Of a DNA stretch of 64,000 nt, positions 49,388 through 60,775 are shown piece by piece. The translations under genes and the position numbers were made by a program. Within the stretch, counting starts at the first letter, position 1, and every line of letters begins with the position of its first letter. A model generated the notes under the pieces. It was given only the letters and a program-made list of their open reading frames with translations. It ran no database searches and was not told the DNA's origin. Origin of the DNA: Erythroxylum novogranatense (Eukaryota > Streptophyta > Magnoliopsida > Malpighiales > Erythroxylaceae); assembly GCA_029891385.1 (NCBI GenBank), contig CM057228.1:60147783-60211782 (forward strand), written 5' to 3'.

Positions 49388-50413
49388 GTGGGTGATATTG
49401 TTATAATTGAGTTAATAAGCTATAAATGTTTTTACAATAAATGCAATTAATTGATTTTTCCAACTACTTGACAAAAGCGCATTTATTGTTCTTTTAATGC
49501 TTGCATCACATGCTTTTTGTAAATGAATTTTTGAGAATGATAGTAAATTGCTTCGTAATTGTGGTACATGTTGGCTTCACATGATTTGAGAAAGGGTTAT
49601 TATGATTGGCATGTACTTTTGGTTATGAAATTGTGAAATGATGATAGAATTGCATATGAATGGTGCATGCTCATGAAAGTCAAGTTTTTCAAAAATGTGC
49701 CATATGGGCCAAATGTTTTCAAGTTCATGAACTTCATGTTATGTGGATTTATGGTAGTCCCTCAAGAATCGTCATGTGCACGTTGACCTAAGAATAGGCT
49801 TCTCCCGCCTGCCCGCTAGTGGCACGAAGCTCCTTCAAGGACTCCCTTAAGTTTACAGCTACACAGGACCATTTTATGGGAATATGTAGTGCGTCATGAA
49901 TATGGACCTACCCGAACCATTATGATGTGTTTATGTGTTTTCATGTGTTGATAAGATTGATGATTGTTTGACTTGGGTGAAGTATGAATTTGCTTGACAA
50001 GTTGACAATTTTGAGAAATGAATGTTTTATAAATTTTCAATGAGGTTTTGCTATAATCATGAAAGTTTCAAATGGTTTTTGCTTATTACCATTTATAAAA
50101 CTGTTACCTATGAGCTTTCGAGCTCATCCCCTCTCTTTTCCCATCTTCAGGTGAAGGACAATAGATCAAGTAAAAGTGAATCAAGGACTAAATCTGAATT
50201 TGCATGTTTTGTTTTGCTTTAGAGAGATTTATGTAAACAAAGTTGTAATTACATTTTGAGCAATTATTATTCAAGTATCTTGTGTACTTTAGAGATTCTG
50301 GAACATTAATGTATTGTGGCTTCAAATGCCATTGAAGTTTTGTAAACTCTTATTTTTTGTTAATGAATTATGATTGATGTATATATGAGGATGATGAATG
50401 TAGAGCATGAATG

Positions 50414-50415
<2 letters not shown>

Positions 50416-50462
<47 letters not shown>
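50416..50462. repeat. Compound (TA)n(CA)n microsatellite
   Basis: About 30 bp of TA units runs directly into about 15 bp of CA units. Confidence 0.95.
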
Positions 50463-50463
<1 letters not shown>

Positions 50464-51023
50464 TCAGTGAGATGTTATGAATGTAGAGATGTTGATGAAT
50501 ATGAGAAGTCAAATGAATTGAGGTTGAGGGTTTGATGAATTCCAACTGGTAGTTAAATTGTCAAGAGTGATGTGCAATTAAGGAAGTGATAATGGGTTAA
50601 ATTTCAAGTATTTTTCATGAGGGTAAATTGTGTGTTCTGAGTTCAGAAGAAATTTTGTATTAATCTATAATGATTTTGACCAAGATGTCTTAATCAAAGT
50701 TATAGATGATCCTTTTAGCTTTCCGACGCTATAAAGTATGCAAATTTAGGATATCGGAGTGAAAAGATATGAGCATTATAAGTGAAGATGTTGCATAAGA
50801 AGTTTAAGCATGACAATCATGGTGAATGATGAGAGTTTGAGTTTGTGATAATTATTTGAGTTGAATTTTGGGAGTTTGATGCACCCAAAGTGGAAATTGA
50901 ATGTTTTAGGAGTGTGATTGCATTAAAATAAGTGAATATGTGAAGATTATAAGTGTATATGATGTTAGATTGGATGTAGGAAGCATTGGAGAGGGTTTGG
51001 AGGGGTTTTGGGAACCCCCATGT

Positions 51024-51178
51024 ATGTTTAACAGACTTTAGGTCCGTTTAATGGACCTTTACAGGTCAAAGAGGACCCTAGCATCACCCATGTCCGTTTA
51101 ACGGACTTTCTCGGGTGAGAAAGTGCATTTTGGCCCAACAGTGTCCGTTAAACGGACATGCATGTCCGTTAAATAGAC
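51024..51178 (+). repeat. Palindrome cluster, GTCCGTTTAACGGAC type (element F)
   Basis: Copies at 51041 (GGTCCGTTTAATGGACC), 51092 (GTCCGTTTAACGGAC), 51143 (GTCCGTTAAACGGAC) and 51164 (GTCCGTTAAATAGAC), with a decayed one at 51024. The 51041, 51092 and 51143 copies are exactly 51 bp apart. Confidence 0.92.
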
Positions 51179-51865
51179 ATTCACGGGACAGCTTCATGAA
51201 ATCTTGATGTTTGACCATTTTAGAGGCAGAATCTGACTTTCTAGTCTTCATGAAAGTTTTAGATCTCGAAGTCTTATTTCCAATGTTCAAAAAACGAAAC
51301 TAATTCAACATTTTTGGTAAACGTTATGACATTCGCGCCAAGAAATGTTACTGCATGATTGAGGTTATTAACATGTTAGATTCTTTTGATCATAACTCCC
51401 TCGTTCGGCCTCCAAATGATGCGATTCTTAAAGAGATAGATTCCTAAGACATGTGTTTACCTATCCATGAAAATTGGGATCTTTTAGAGTTGATTTGAAA
51501 AAGTTTGATGGTAAGAAAGTGAGAGGTTAGTTTAGCGAGCATGATTGAGTTATAAACACGCTTTGGGATTTTAAGCATATCTTGAGATTTATAGCTCCGA
51601 TTGAGGTGATTATTGCTTCAAGACAAAATAGAGGCTTAGAGCTATGATTTCCTTGAAGAAGCCAAATTGAAATTCTTGTTTGAAGATTTCCAAATTCTGT
51701 TCACAAATAGGAGAAATGAGTTTGAGCAAGGTGACTAATTTTATGTAGGCACGCCATTGAACAAATTGTGAGGGAAATTATTGGGATTTTAATGGAATGA
51801 AGATGAATCGATGATGGTCAAGGTTTAAGACATCCGAAGTTGGGCTCTGTAAGTGAGGTCCAACA

Positions 51866-51938
51866 TTTGTGGTATTAGAGAAAGCTCAAGTTTCATGATT
51901 TCGCAAGATTTGGATTCCGGAAGCAAGCGGGGTCCAAC
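51866..51938 (+). other. Degenerate primer site and LTR-end remnant of element F
   Basis: After the LTR end at 51865 comes TTTG and TGGTATTAGAG, a primer-binding site with one change (compare TTTTGTGGTATCAGAGC at LTR I). After about 40 bp a second LTR end, AGCGGGGTCCAACA, is directly followed by the target duplication. It marks where interior and second LTR were deleted. Confidence 0.8.
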
Positions 51939-51943
51939 AAATA

Positions 51944-52983
51944 TCCAATCATACAAATGTATATGTGTTATGTATCCTTATTCACAAATCTTGCTCAATC
52001 ATTCATTATAGTTTGTATATAACTTGTTTGCAATTAGGTTATGCCTTAAGAAATCTTGATTACACTAAATTCATTCAATCCTACATTTATCCATCACTTC
52101 CTAATACTCCATACTCACATAGCTTCCTAATTCTCCTTCAATCATACCTAATTTACACTGCTCATATCCTTTGGTTCACACTTTCATTCATAAAAATACC
52201 TTTATTTCTTCAACAACTCATACTTCCCAAATTAATACACATTGATACATACAATCCATTCCTTAATTTGAACATCAATTATTAACCTAAACTTATCAAA
52301 CCCTGAATCAATCAATCAAAAAACCTTCTAGGTTCATTTCAAACCTTAATCAAATCCAATTACACCAAAGTAAATTAACTTATCCTTATTCGGTTCAATA
52401 ATCACACAAAACAAAGTTTATCACTTTCCAAAAATTTCCCACGATCATGGAAAGACAAAACATAATTCTTCTCTAGGGCATTTCCCACGATCATGGGAAG
52501 GAACTTATATTGGTTCCACGATCCTGGAATGGGTGAATAGACGGTTCACCATACCTTTCCTTCAATCTTTTTCCAAAATTTAATACCATCATACTAATCC
52601 ATTGGTCATACCTTAATTATCCCTAAATTATTCTTCATTTCCTCATCAATTTTATCACCAATTCCAACTCAAAATCATTCAATTGATAACTCATAAATCA
52701 TAGTTTTTTATGCATCATAATCAAAACAGAACTATCATTCACCTTCATACATATAACCCTAACTTATCAATTTCTGGAACACTCCCAATATACCCATTTT
52801 TTTACATAGTTACATAATCATTTACACTTTAAATCTCAACCTAAACCACCTATATAATCCACTATTTTCAAGTACAAAAAACAAAACAGAAACTATACAT
52901 TCATTCATCAAATTCCAGTACAACTTTAACATCAACCTTGCATATCACTCATCTCAATTTAATCATCTTGAATGTTTCTATTT
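51944..52983 (-). repeat. LTR H, duplicated unit 1, right part
   Basis: Continues unit 1 (37806-38247) after the element F insertion; parallels 53440-54537. Contains palindromes TTTCCCACGATCATGG (52436), TTCCCACGATCATGGGAA (52482) and TTCCACGATCCTGGAA (52513). Confidence 0.85.
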
Positions 52984-53002
52984 GATAAGCTACCAATTTT
53001 CA

Positions 53003-54537
53003 CTCCTTTCTTTGTTCATCCATTTCAATGTAATGAGATGAAAAAATTCATATGTGATGCATTCATTATTTCACATTTGATATATTCTAGTCATATATCA
53101 CGTTCTTCGAATATAAGTCCAATATTCAACATTCAATTGAGAACACATATTTCCATATTGACATACATTTACAAAACACTTCCAATACATTCTCGAATAT
53201 CAATCTCCTCAGACAAGTGATGGTCTAGAATTATCACAATCATATAAGTAGCAATTCAATAACTGAATTTTAAACAAAGCAGTTAGATTATAGTGAGAGC
53301 ATATCTAGGTTGACTCACAATATGCTCTAAAATAGCTATTGGCTTGACGATTCAATAGTATTTGGATGTAGTCGGTCAATTTATGCATCTATATCAGGCA
53401 ATACACATATATGTATACATTACCAACTTGTTTAACCAAATGAATGCCCAGTCATACTTATGTGTATGTGTTATGTTCAATGCATGCTAAATTGACTTTC
53501 CCCGGGTACATATCCTTATTCACAAATCTTGTTTATTCATTCATTATAATTTGTATATAACTTGTTTGCAATTAGGTTATGGCTTAAGAAATCTCGATTA
53601 CTCTAATTCAATCATACATTTATCCATCACTTCCTAACATTCCATACTCACATAGTTTTCCAATTCTCCTTTAATCATACCTAATTTACATTGTTTATAT
53701 CCCTTTATTCATACTTGCATTCATAAAAACACCTTTATTTCATTAACAACTCATACTTCCCAAATTCATATACATTGATATGAAACAATCCATTCCTTAA
53801 TTCTAACATCAATTATCAACCTAAACTTATCAATTAATCAATCAATCAAATAACCATCTAGGTTCACTTAAAACCTTAATCAAATCCAATTACACCAAAG
53901 TAAAGTAACTTACCCTTAGTCGGTTTAACAATCACACAAAATAGGGTTTTTCACTTCCCAAGCATTTCCCACGACCATGGGTAACTTCCACGATTGTGGA
54001 AAGACAAAATAGAAAATTTTCTTCTCTAGGGCATTTCCTACAATTGTGAGAAGGAGCTCATCCTACTTCCCCGATCATGGAATGGGTGAATAGATGGTTC
54101 ACCATCCCTTTCCTTCAATCTTTTTCCAAATTTTAACACCATCACACTAATCCATTGATAATACCTTAATTATATATAAATTATTCTTCATTTCCTCATC
54201 AATTTCATCACCAATTCCAAATCAAAATCATTCATTTTATAACTCATAAATCATAGTCTTTCATGCATCATAATCAAAATAGAACTATCATTCACCTTCA
54301 TATATATAACCATAACTTATCAATTTCTAGAACACTCCCAATATAAACAATTTTTTTGCATAGTTATATCATCATTTACACTTCAAATCTTAACCTAAAC
54401 CATCCATATAATCCACTATTTTCAAGCATAAAAAACTAAATAGAAACCATACATTCATTCATCAAATTCCAGCACAACTTGAACATCAACCACACATATC
54501 ACTCATCTCAATTTAATCATCATGAATGTTTCTATTT
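53003..54537 (-). repeat. LTR H, duplicated unit 2 (unoccupied)
   Basis: An approximately 1.5-kb direct copy of 37806-38247 plus 51944-52983, starting near CACTCCTTTCTTTG and ending near GAATGTTTCTATTTT. It lacks element F and so shows the pre-insertion site near 53435. Divergence is visible throughout, so the duplication is old. Its palindromes (53966-54090) include TTCCCACGACCATGGG and TTCCACGATTGTGGAA. Confidence 0.85.
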
Positions 54538-54622
54538 TAACATGCTATAGAGATTTAAAAAAATCACTTACTTGATTAGCACTAATTCCACCTTAATCTT
54601 CAAGTTAACTTAATCTTCCAAC

Positions 54623-55893
54623 TGTTAGAGTAGTGCCCTAAAGGCAATCGCCTTTAGCGCATTTTGTACAAAGTTGTGTACATACTTTATGAATAAATAA
54701 ATAAAGGCATATTTCATTAAATTGATGTTCATTATTTATGAATGGATATTGATCTATAAGCAAATTAATGAAGTCCATGGTACATGACATAGCATGAAGG
54801 AAATTGTGATGTGATCATACTACTGAGATTCCTATCATGTGCAATTATGTCAGTATCTAAATTATCCCTAGTAGTAGGATTACTGAAACTAGACATCGGT
54901 AATCCGGAGAGACTAGCACATCTCAAGCTCCTTGATTTGATCAAGCAGTGGATCTCAGAAACTGTAAATATGAGATATTTAGGGTTGAGATGTGAATGTT
55001 TACTAGAGGTAGTAAGTACATTGGATGACCTGCTATGGGATCATCACATGGATGTCCTATTCTAATGTCAGTGATAATCTCATCATATCAATGGTGCAAG
55101 TATCCTTAGACTTGAGGTACTCAAGGATATCTTGGATACTGATTCTGTACTCTGACTCCATTCCTTGTTGCCTTACATAGGTCGCTCATAGGGTGGTGAT
55201 TGGGTACAGTTTGAGGTATTCGAAGGTAATTGAGTAGCCAATAAAGAATTCACCACTTCTGTGATAGCAAAAGATGATACCCATGGCCTCTTGTCAGGGT
55301 CATTACTTGAAAATCTCTGGCCGGAGTTCATATGTCATGAAGAGTGTCTTCAGTGACATATAAAGTAATGATCCCAGGAAGAGAACTAATATCACTTAGA
55401 CTAGATTTGACGTAGTCAGTCTAGTGAGAGTTGACACTTTGTTTATACTCATAAACAAGTGGGATATAGCATGGTGAAAGGACGAATTGCACAGTAATTG
55501 TCTATGGAAAGGTTCGTGATATGGTTCGTGATGAACATAGGTTCATTCATCAAACCAATTACTTTTCGGTCAATTGGGGGTCATGATGTGTTGCTAGATA
55601 CCGCTCATGACTTGCTTGGATTAAGTGTTAATCTAAGTGGTCAACATAACCGGGAACCTAATGGGTCACACGTATAAGAGTGACTCAGAGAATTCGTAAA
55701 ATAGTTTTGGACAGAGATCCAATAAATGGAGAGCAATAGGATTAAATGGATCCCGATGAGATCGAGATATGTCCCGATGAGATCGCGACATCGATATTGC
55801 TGAGACAGGTCTTCGGTGTTTTTTCCATACTGGGACCGGTAGGCCGGTAGGACCGACCCCATTGTGACTGGACCACTTAAGCATTTATATATA

Positions 55894-55932
<39 letters not shown>

Positions 55933-56453
55933 GTCAACGTGGAAGCCAAATGATAAGCCTTATCATCTTAACTTTATATATATATATATATATATATATA
56001 AAGGCTAACGTGGAACAAGCCACCACCATTAGCATTTAATGTCTTTAAAAGTGTTAAAGACAAAAGGCTTATGGAGAAATGAAAGAAGGTTGATGATCGT
56101 GGGTTTTGAAAGGTTTAAAAAGAAGAAAGAGTTCTTCTCCTAGAAACTCTCTTCATCATCGTTGATCAAGCTTCATCTTCTCCTCTCCAAGCTTCTTTCT
56201 CCTTAGCTCTCCAAGAACAAGGTAAGAGCTAGCACTCTCTCCCTTGTTCTAGCTATTCCCGGGTCAAAGGGTTTGTCCCAGTTAGGTTCTCCGATCTCTG
56301 CGTGGATACCGTTAGAGACGGTCTCTTTTGGTCGTTATGGTTTGACATCGTTATATAGTCACATGGATCTTGGCTTTCGGGAAGGTCCTGGAATAAAAAT
56401 TTTTGTTTTTCCGCACCGTGTGTATGTGATGCACACACCGGGATTTTCCAACA
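54623..56453 (+). repeat. 5' LTR of the copia element (1.83 kb)
   Basis: Begins TGTTAGAGTAGTGCCCTAAA and ends CCGGGATTTTCCAACA. Two (TA)n tracts near 55900-55929 and 55975-56000 lie about 500 bp before the end; ATATATAAAGG at the second could act as a TATA element. A relative of this LTR, in minus orientation, makes up most of 33310-34060. Confidence 0.9.
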
Positions 56454-56454
56454 G

Positions 56455-56467
56455 TGGTATCAGAGCC
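56455..56467 (+). other. Primer-binding site of the copia element
   Basis: TGGTATCAGAGCC one base after the LTR end, complementary to the 3' end of initiator tRNA-Met. Confidence 0.95.
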
Positions 56468-57580
56468 ACTTGTGTCGTATATAACGAAGAAATCATAACA
56501 AGGTTGGAGCTGCCTATTGGTTGTGACGATGATGCATGTTGACTGTGTTAAATTCGAAATCAGTATAGAAATATTGTTTTCGAAATTTTCTTTCCCATAT
56601 GTGATCATAATATGTTGTTGAATATGTCTGTGGAAGGAAGGAATTTATCAATGTGATTTGATATGGTTTTGCTAATTTATTCCCTAATGTTCTGGTTGCT
56701 GTGTTTGTGCACATTCCTTGAATAGACATGCTTGTAAATTCGAGAATAAATTGTAGAAATTTTTTTTTCGGATTTTCTTTCACCGACATGTCTCTAAGAT
56801 GTTTATGAATGTCTATGAGTATGGAAAAACGTTTTGGAGGTGATTTACTATTTATTTGAGAATTTATTGTGTGCTGTTGGGAATATCTGTGTTGAGGAAC
56901 ACAGATTCAACATTGTCTTTGTTTCTGAGGTTGGTTGAGTTTTTGTTGGAAATAAATCCTGAAAATATTCATGGATCATGTTGTGAACATTTTATAACCT
57001 TTTTAATTTTCTCAGAATTTATTTAAATTGTTTCAATGAGTTTTTCAAGCAAAAGACAGAGCTTGGCAGTTTTGAGAAAGTTGCTGGAGCTGTTTTGTTT
57101 GGAATGATTGATTGTGTATTTTTCGGTTCCAATGCCTTGAATCATTTTTAATGTGATTAAAAATATGTTACATTGATGTTGTATGCTTGTAAAAATGATT
57201 TTCTTGAAATTAAGTTTCCAAAAATTTTCGGATGTCAAATGTGTCTCATTAGCGTCTCGTTAGTATATTTCCTTGTCTTGATTGTTTTGGCCGTCACCAA
57301 TTTTGTGACCAGTGCCGAAGTAGTCTTGATAAAGTGTAGACTACCTAGAGATACTTAGGGTGATAGTTTGATATTCGCCAAATTATTTGAAAATCTAAGT
57401 GAATAATAGTGTATTAATCAATTTTAAGTTTTTCATGTATAGTATGATTATACATGGTAAGCATGATACAATGAAAGTGTTTCATTGGTACATCAAAGTA
57501 AAGGATATTACACTTGGTATTGTGAATTTTAACTGCACGGATTGAGAAATTAGCCGATTAGAGAGCAATTCTACATGCAC

Positions 57581-57795
57581 AAGTCGACTTATACATGTAT
57601 AAGTCGACTTGCATGCTCATATAAGTCGACTTACACATGCACAAGTCGACTTGCTCATGAACTGTAGACAGGTAAGTCGACTTGCACAATTGTATAAGTC
57701 GACTTGCTCGTGCACAGTATCATAAGTCGACTTACACATGCATAAGTCGACTTACACCTGCATAAGTCGACTTGCACTTTAAGGTAAGTCGACTT
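57581..57795 (+). repeat. Array of ten AAGTCGACTT palindromes
   Basis: Exact copies start at 57581, 57601, 57623, 57643, 57674, 57696, 57724, 57744, 57764 and 57786. Spacings are 20, 22, 20, 31, 22, 28, 20, 20 and 22 bp. Spacers are rich in ACATGCATA/GCACATG-like sequence and vary, but the 10-bp palindrome does not. Confidence 0.97.
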
Positions 57796-58230
57796 ACAAC
57801 ATGCTTAGGTGGGATGATGGATGATTATAGGTATAGACTCAATGTGATTGATGAAATGCCCTAAATCATTCCATATAGTCATGGTGACTATAATCCTACA
57901 ACTTGGATGAGACCGGAGTTTGAAATCCCTCACACATAATATGAAAACTAACGCCTTCCATTAATATGGGGAGAACCAGAGTTCTTATAGAGTTCGGGTT
58001 GTTGGGTAAACCCAAGCTCACTCTATACGGACATGTTCGAACCATGAAAATAAGATTTTCGGATTAATGAGTCGGTTTTCACTAGAAGCATTGATTTGTT
58101 GAGTAAACTCAAGGTTAACGTAGACAGAGGTGAAATTGGGTAGTGTACATCAGATGTACGCGCATCAAGAATTGATAACCCAATGTGTGTGCATACATCA
58201 CGGGTTGATAGCACTAGTCGATAATTGCAC

Positions 58231-58411
58231 CTGTGATGTAACTGGTATGACCGATACCTGCCGATTGATCTAAGGTAGCTTGTTGGGTAAACCCAAGGTC
58301 ATTTTAGTAATGTCGGCTATCTATGATGCAATTGGTATGACTGATACCTACCGATTGACCTAAAGTGGCTTGTTAGGTAAACCCAAGGTTATTTTTAGTA
58401 ATGTCGGATAT
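58231..58411 (+). repeat. 90-bp tandem duplication in the copia leader
   Basis: Units at 58231 and 58321 share TGGTATGA(C)CGATACCT(G)CCGATTG-like sequence and GGTAAACCCAAGG, ending in TTTTAGTAATGTCGG. Copies differ at several bases. Confidence 0.88.
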
Positions 58412-58605
58412 CGACCCACTAGGACATTTTGTCATAATGTTTCTTGGATTCGTTGTGAGGGTTATGGATTCTTTGAAACAAGTGGGAGCCATATATATGT
58501 CATGCAAGTCCTTATGATCATGCATGTAATTCTATTCTAACATTCTTTCTCTCTTTCCCTTTAGGTTGATTGAAGAAGACTTCTAGTGTGAATTTGCGCT
58601 CACTT

Positions 58606-59451
58606 ATGGACTCTAATAAATTAACTGGACCCAACTTTCTTGATTGGCTGAGAAATCTGAGAATTGTTCTCAGATATGAGGAGTTAAGTTATGTCCTCGA
58701 TGTTCCACTTCCTGATCCACCTGCGGTTGATGCTTCTGATGAGGATTAGAAAGCATATCATAAGTATCTCAAAGACAGTGACATGGCTACCTGTATTATG
58801 CTCGCCTCGATGTCACCATAGCTACAGAAGCAGCATGAGTCTATGGATGCTAATACCATAGTGTTTCATCTTAGAGAGCTTTTTGATGAGCAAGCTCGGT
58901 CTGAAAGGTTCGAGACCTCGAGGCTACTCTTCACTACTAAGATGACTCCAGGTTCATCTGCAGTGTAGTATGCACTGAAGATGAATGGGTATATTGAGAG
59001 GTTGGTTGTCTTGGGTTTTGTTATGGATTATGAATTAAGTGTTGACTTAATTCTAGTTGGATTGTCTGATAGTTATTCACAGTTTGTGTTAAACTATCGG
59101 ATGAACCAAATATCCACGACAATCCCTAAGTTGATCAATCTGCTCAAGACAGCATAGCAAGCTATCAAGAAGGATAGCAAGCAAGTGCTTATGGTGGCCT
59201 CTTCTTCTTCTGGTTCAAAGGAAAAAAATCTAAAGAAGAAAAAGTATAAGAAACCAAAAGGAAGTGCAGCCAAAAAGAAAACCAAAGAAACTGCACCAAA
59301 AGGAACTTGCTTCCATTGTGGCAAGATTGGCCACTGGAGGCGAAACTGTAAAGTCTATCTGGAATCCTTGAAGCAAAAGAAGGCATCAGATGCCTCAGCT
59401 TCTTCAAGTATGTTTGTCATTGAGGTTAATACTGTTTCTGATCATAACATA
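58606..59451 (+). pseudogene. Copia gag (capsid/nucleocapsid) pseudogene
   Basis: The ATG at 58606 opens MDSNKLTGPNFLDWLRNLRI, a typical copia gag start. The capsid-like region follows, with FHLRELFDEQARSERFETSR and ALKMNGYIERL. After a Lys-rich stretch comes the nucleocapsid zinc knuckle CFHCGKIGHWRRNC (CX2CX4HX4C), which is intact. The frame runs about 282 codons but carries TAG stops at codons 48, 72, 121 and 184, so no full-length Gag can be made without readthrough. Gag would form the virus-like particle and package the RNA. The next TAG, at 59452, falls where related proteins usually have Trp. Confidence 0.9.
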
Positions 59452-60150
59452 TAGGTATTAGATACCAGTTGTGGCTCACACATATGCAATGATATGCAGG
59501 GCCTCAGGGACAGTAGATAGCTCATGAAGGGAGAACTAGACCTGCATGTAGTTAATGGAGCAAGAGTTGCTGCATTAGCCGTAGGCACTTATTTTTTATC
59601 ACTCCCCAGTGGGCTTGTAATTAAACTGGATGAATGTTATTTTGTACCTATTTTAACAAAGAACATATTGTCTGTTTCTTGTTTAAATAGAGCTGATTTC
59701 CATTTGACTTTTAGTAACAATGGTTGTTCTATTAGTTTGAATGGAATGCTTTATGGTACTGGTACATTATGCAATGGAATTTACATATTAGATATGTCAC
59801 ATCCAATTATGAATGTCAATGACACAAAAAGACGTAAACGAGATAATTTAAAATCAACTTACTTATGGCATTGTCGCCTTGGCCATATAAATGAGAGACG
59901 CATAGCTAAGCTCCATAAGAATGGTAGTTTTGGGTCATTTGATTATGAATCATATGACACATGTGAATCTTGTTTATTATGCAAGATGACTAAGTTACCC
60001 TTTAAGGGAAAGGGTGAACGAGCGACTGGAGTATTAGACCTAATACATTCAAATGTATGTGGTCCGATGTCCATCCATGCTAGAAGTGGTTGTCTTTACT
60101 TCATTACCTTTATTGATGATTATTCTCGATATGGGTACCAGATCGATGAG
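59452..60150 (+). pseudogene. Copia protease, GAG-pre-integrase and N-terminal integrase pseudogene
   Basis: In the gag frame after the TAG at 59452. The protease-like motif reads LDTSCGSHI, where LDTGCGSHI would be expected. After a TAG at 59518 the frame is open from 59521. It continues through the protease region (VALAVG-like AALAVGTYFLSLPSG) to GAG-pre-integrase (LWHCRLGHINERRIAKL and SFDYESYDTCESCLL). Integrase begins with IHSNVCGPMS, where the catalytic Asp is Asn, and YFITFIDDYSRYGY. A 2-nt loss near 60140 throws the frame. Confidence 0.88.
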
Positions 60151-60775
60151 ATACAAATCTGAAGCATTTGAAAAGTTTAAACAATTCAGAAATGAAGTAG
60201 AAAACCAACTTGGGAAAAGTATCAAGACATTACGATCCAATCGTGGTGGGGAATACTTAGACCAACAATTTTTAGATTATCTCAGAGATAATGGGATTTT
60301 ATCTCAATGGACTCCTCCTTACACACCACAGCATAATGGTGTGGCAGAAAGGAGAAATCAAACCTTGTTAGACATGGTACGATCGATGATGGGCTTTGCA
60401 AAGTTACCGAAATCCTTTTGGGGGTATGCACTCGAGATAGCTGTTTACTTGCTAAATAGAGTTCCATCATAGACAATTGATGTTACTCCATATGAGATGT
60501 GGACTAACAAAAGACCCCATCTTACTCATTTAAAAGTTTGGGGTTGTCCTGCTTATGTGAAGCGGATACAGTCAGATAAACTTGATGCAAACTCGGATAA
60601 ATGTTTGTTCGTAGGATATCCTAAAGAAACAATGGGATATCAATTCTACCTTGCTGAGGAACAAAAGGTGTTTGTTTCAAAGCATGCTGTCTTTTTAGAG
60701 AAAGAGTTTCTTTTACAAGAAGACAGTGGGAGCAAAATTGAACTTGAAGAAGTTCAAGATGCTCGAAATTTGTAG
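60150..60775 (+). pseudogene. Copia integrase, catalytic core remainder and C-terminal part
   Basis: Resumes in another frame with RYKSEAFEKFKQF. SIKTLRSNRGGEYL has Asn at the second catalytic Asp position. TPQHNGVAERRNQTLLDM carries the catalytic-Glu helix, and SFWGYALEIAVYLLNRVPS follows. A TAG at 60470 interrupts before TIDVTPYEMW; then come HLKVWGCPAYVKRI and CLFVGYPKETMGYQFY, ending at a TAG at 60773. Two of three DDE residues are changed, so strand transfer activity would be lost even with the frame open. Confidence 0.88.

Larger units (their letters stand above)
38248..51938 (+). mobile_element. Element F: gypsy-type LTR element reduced to one LTR plus remnants
   Basis: Starts TGTTGGACCCCGAATTTT and ends AAGCGGGGTCCAACA, with perfect AATAT flanks. 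Without the nested element E it is about 3.97 kb. A first LTR end, GAGGTCCAACA, lies at 51855-51865, followed by a primer-like TGGTATTAGAG, about 50 bp of other sequence and a second LTR end. The element therefore lost nearly all its interior and second LTR, but not by simple LTR-LTR recombination. It has a TATA box at 39187, a GA-rich stretch (39235-39300), splice-like sites (donor 39428; exon-like 49315-49387; acceptor 50150) and a GTCCGTTAAACGGAC cluster. It lies in LTR H and is older than E. Confidence 0.9.
56454..58605 (+). other. Copia untranslated leader
   Basis: A 2.15-kb non-coding stretch between primer site and gag, unusually long for a copia element. It contains the AAGTCGACTT array, four TTGGGTAAACCCAA-like palindromes (about 58000-58390) and a 90-bp tandem duplication. 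The small frames here show no motif. Confidence 0.8.

Noticed and set aside
38248..51938. Calling element F an ordinary solo LTR
   Set aside because: A primer-site remnant and a second LTR end near 51865-51938 show an interior deletion instead.
51965..52285. 106-codon frame in LTR H
   Set aside because: Not kept in the duplicated unit at 53500-53850, so there is no sign of selection.
57581..57795. CRISPR-like array
   Set aside because: Repeats are 10-bp palindromes with 10-21-bp spacers inside a plant retrotransposon leader; there are no cas genes and the context is eukaryotic.
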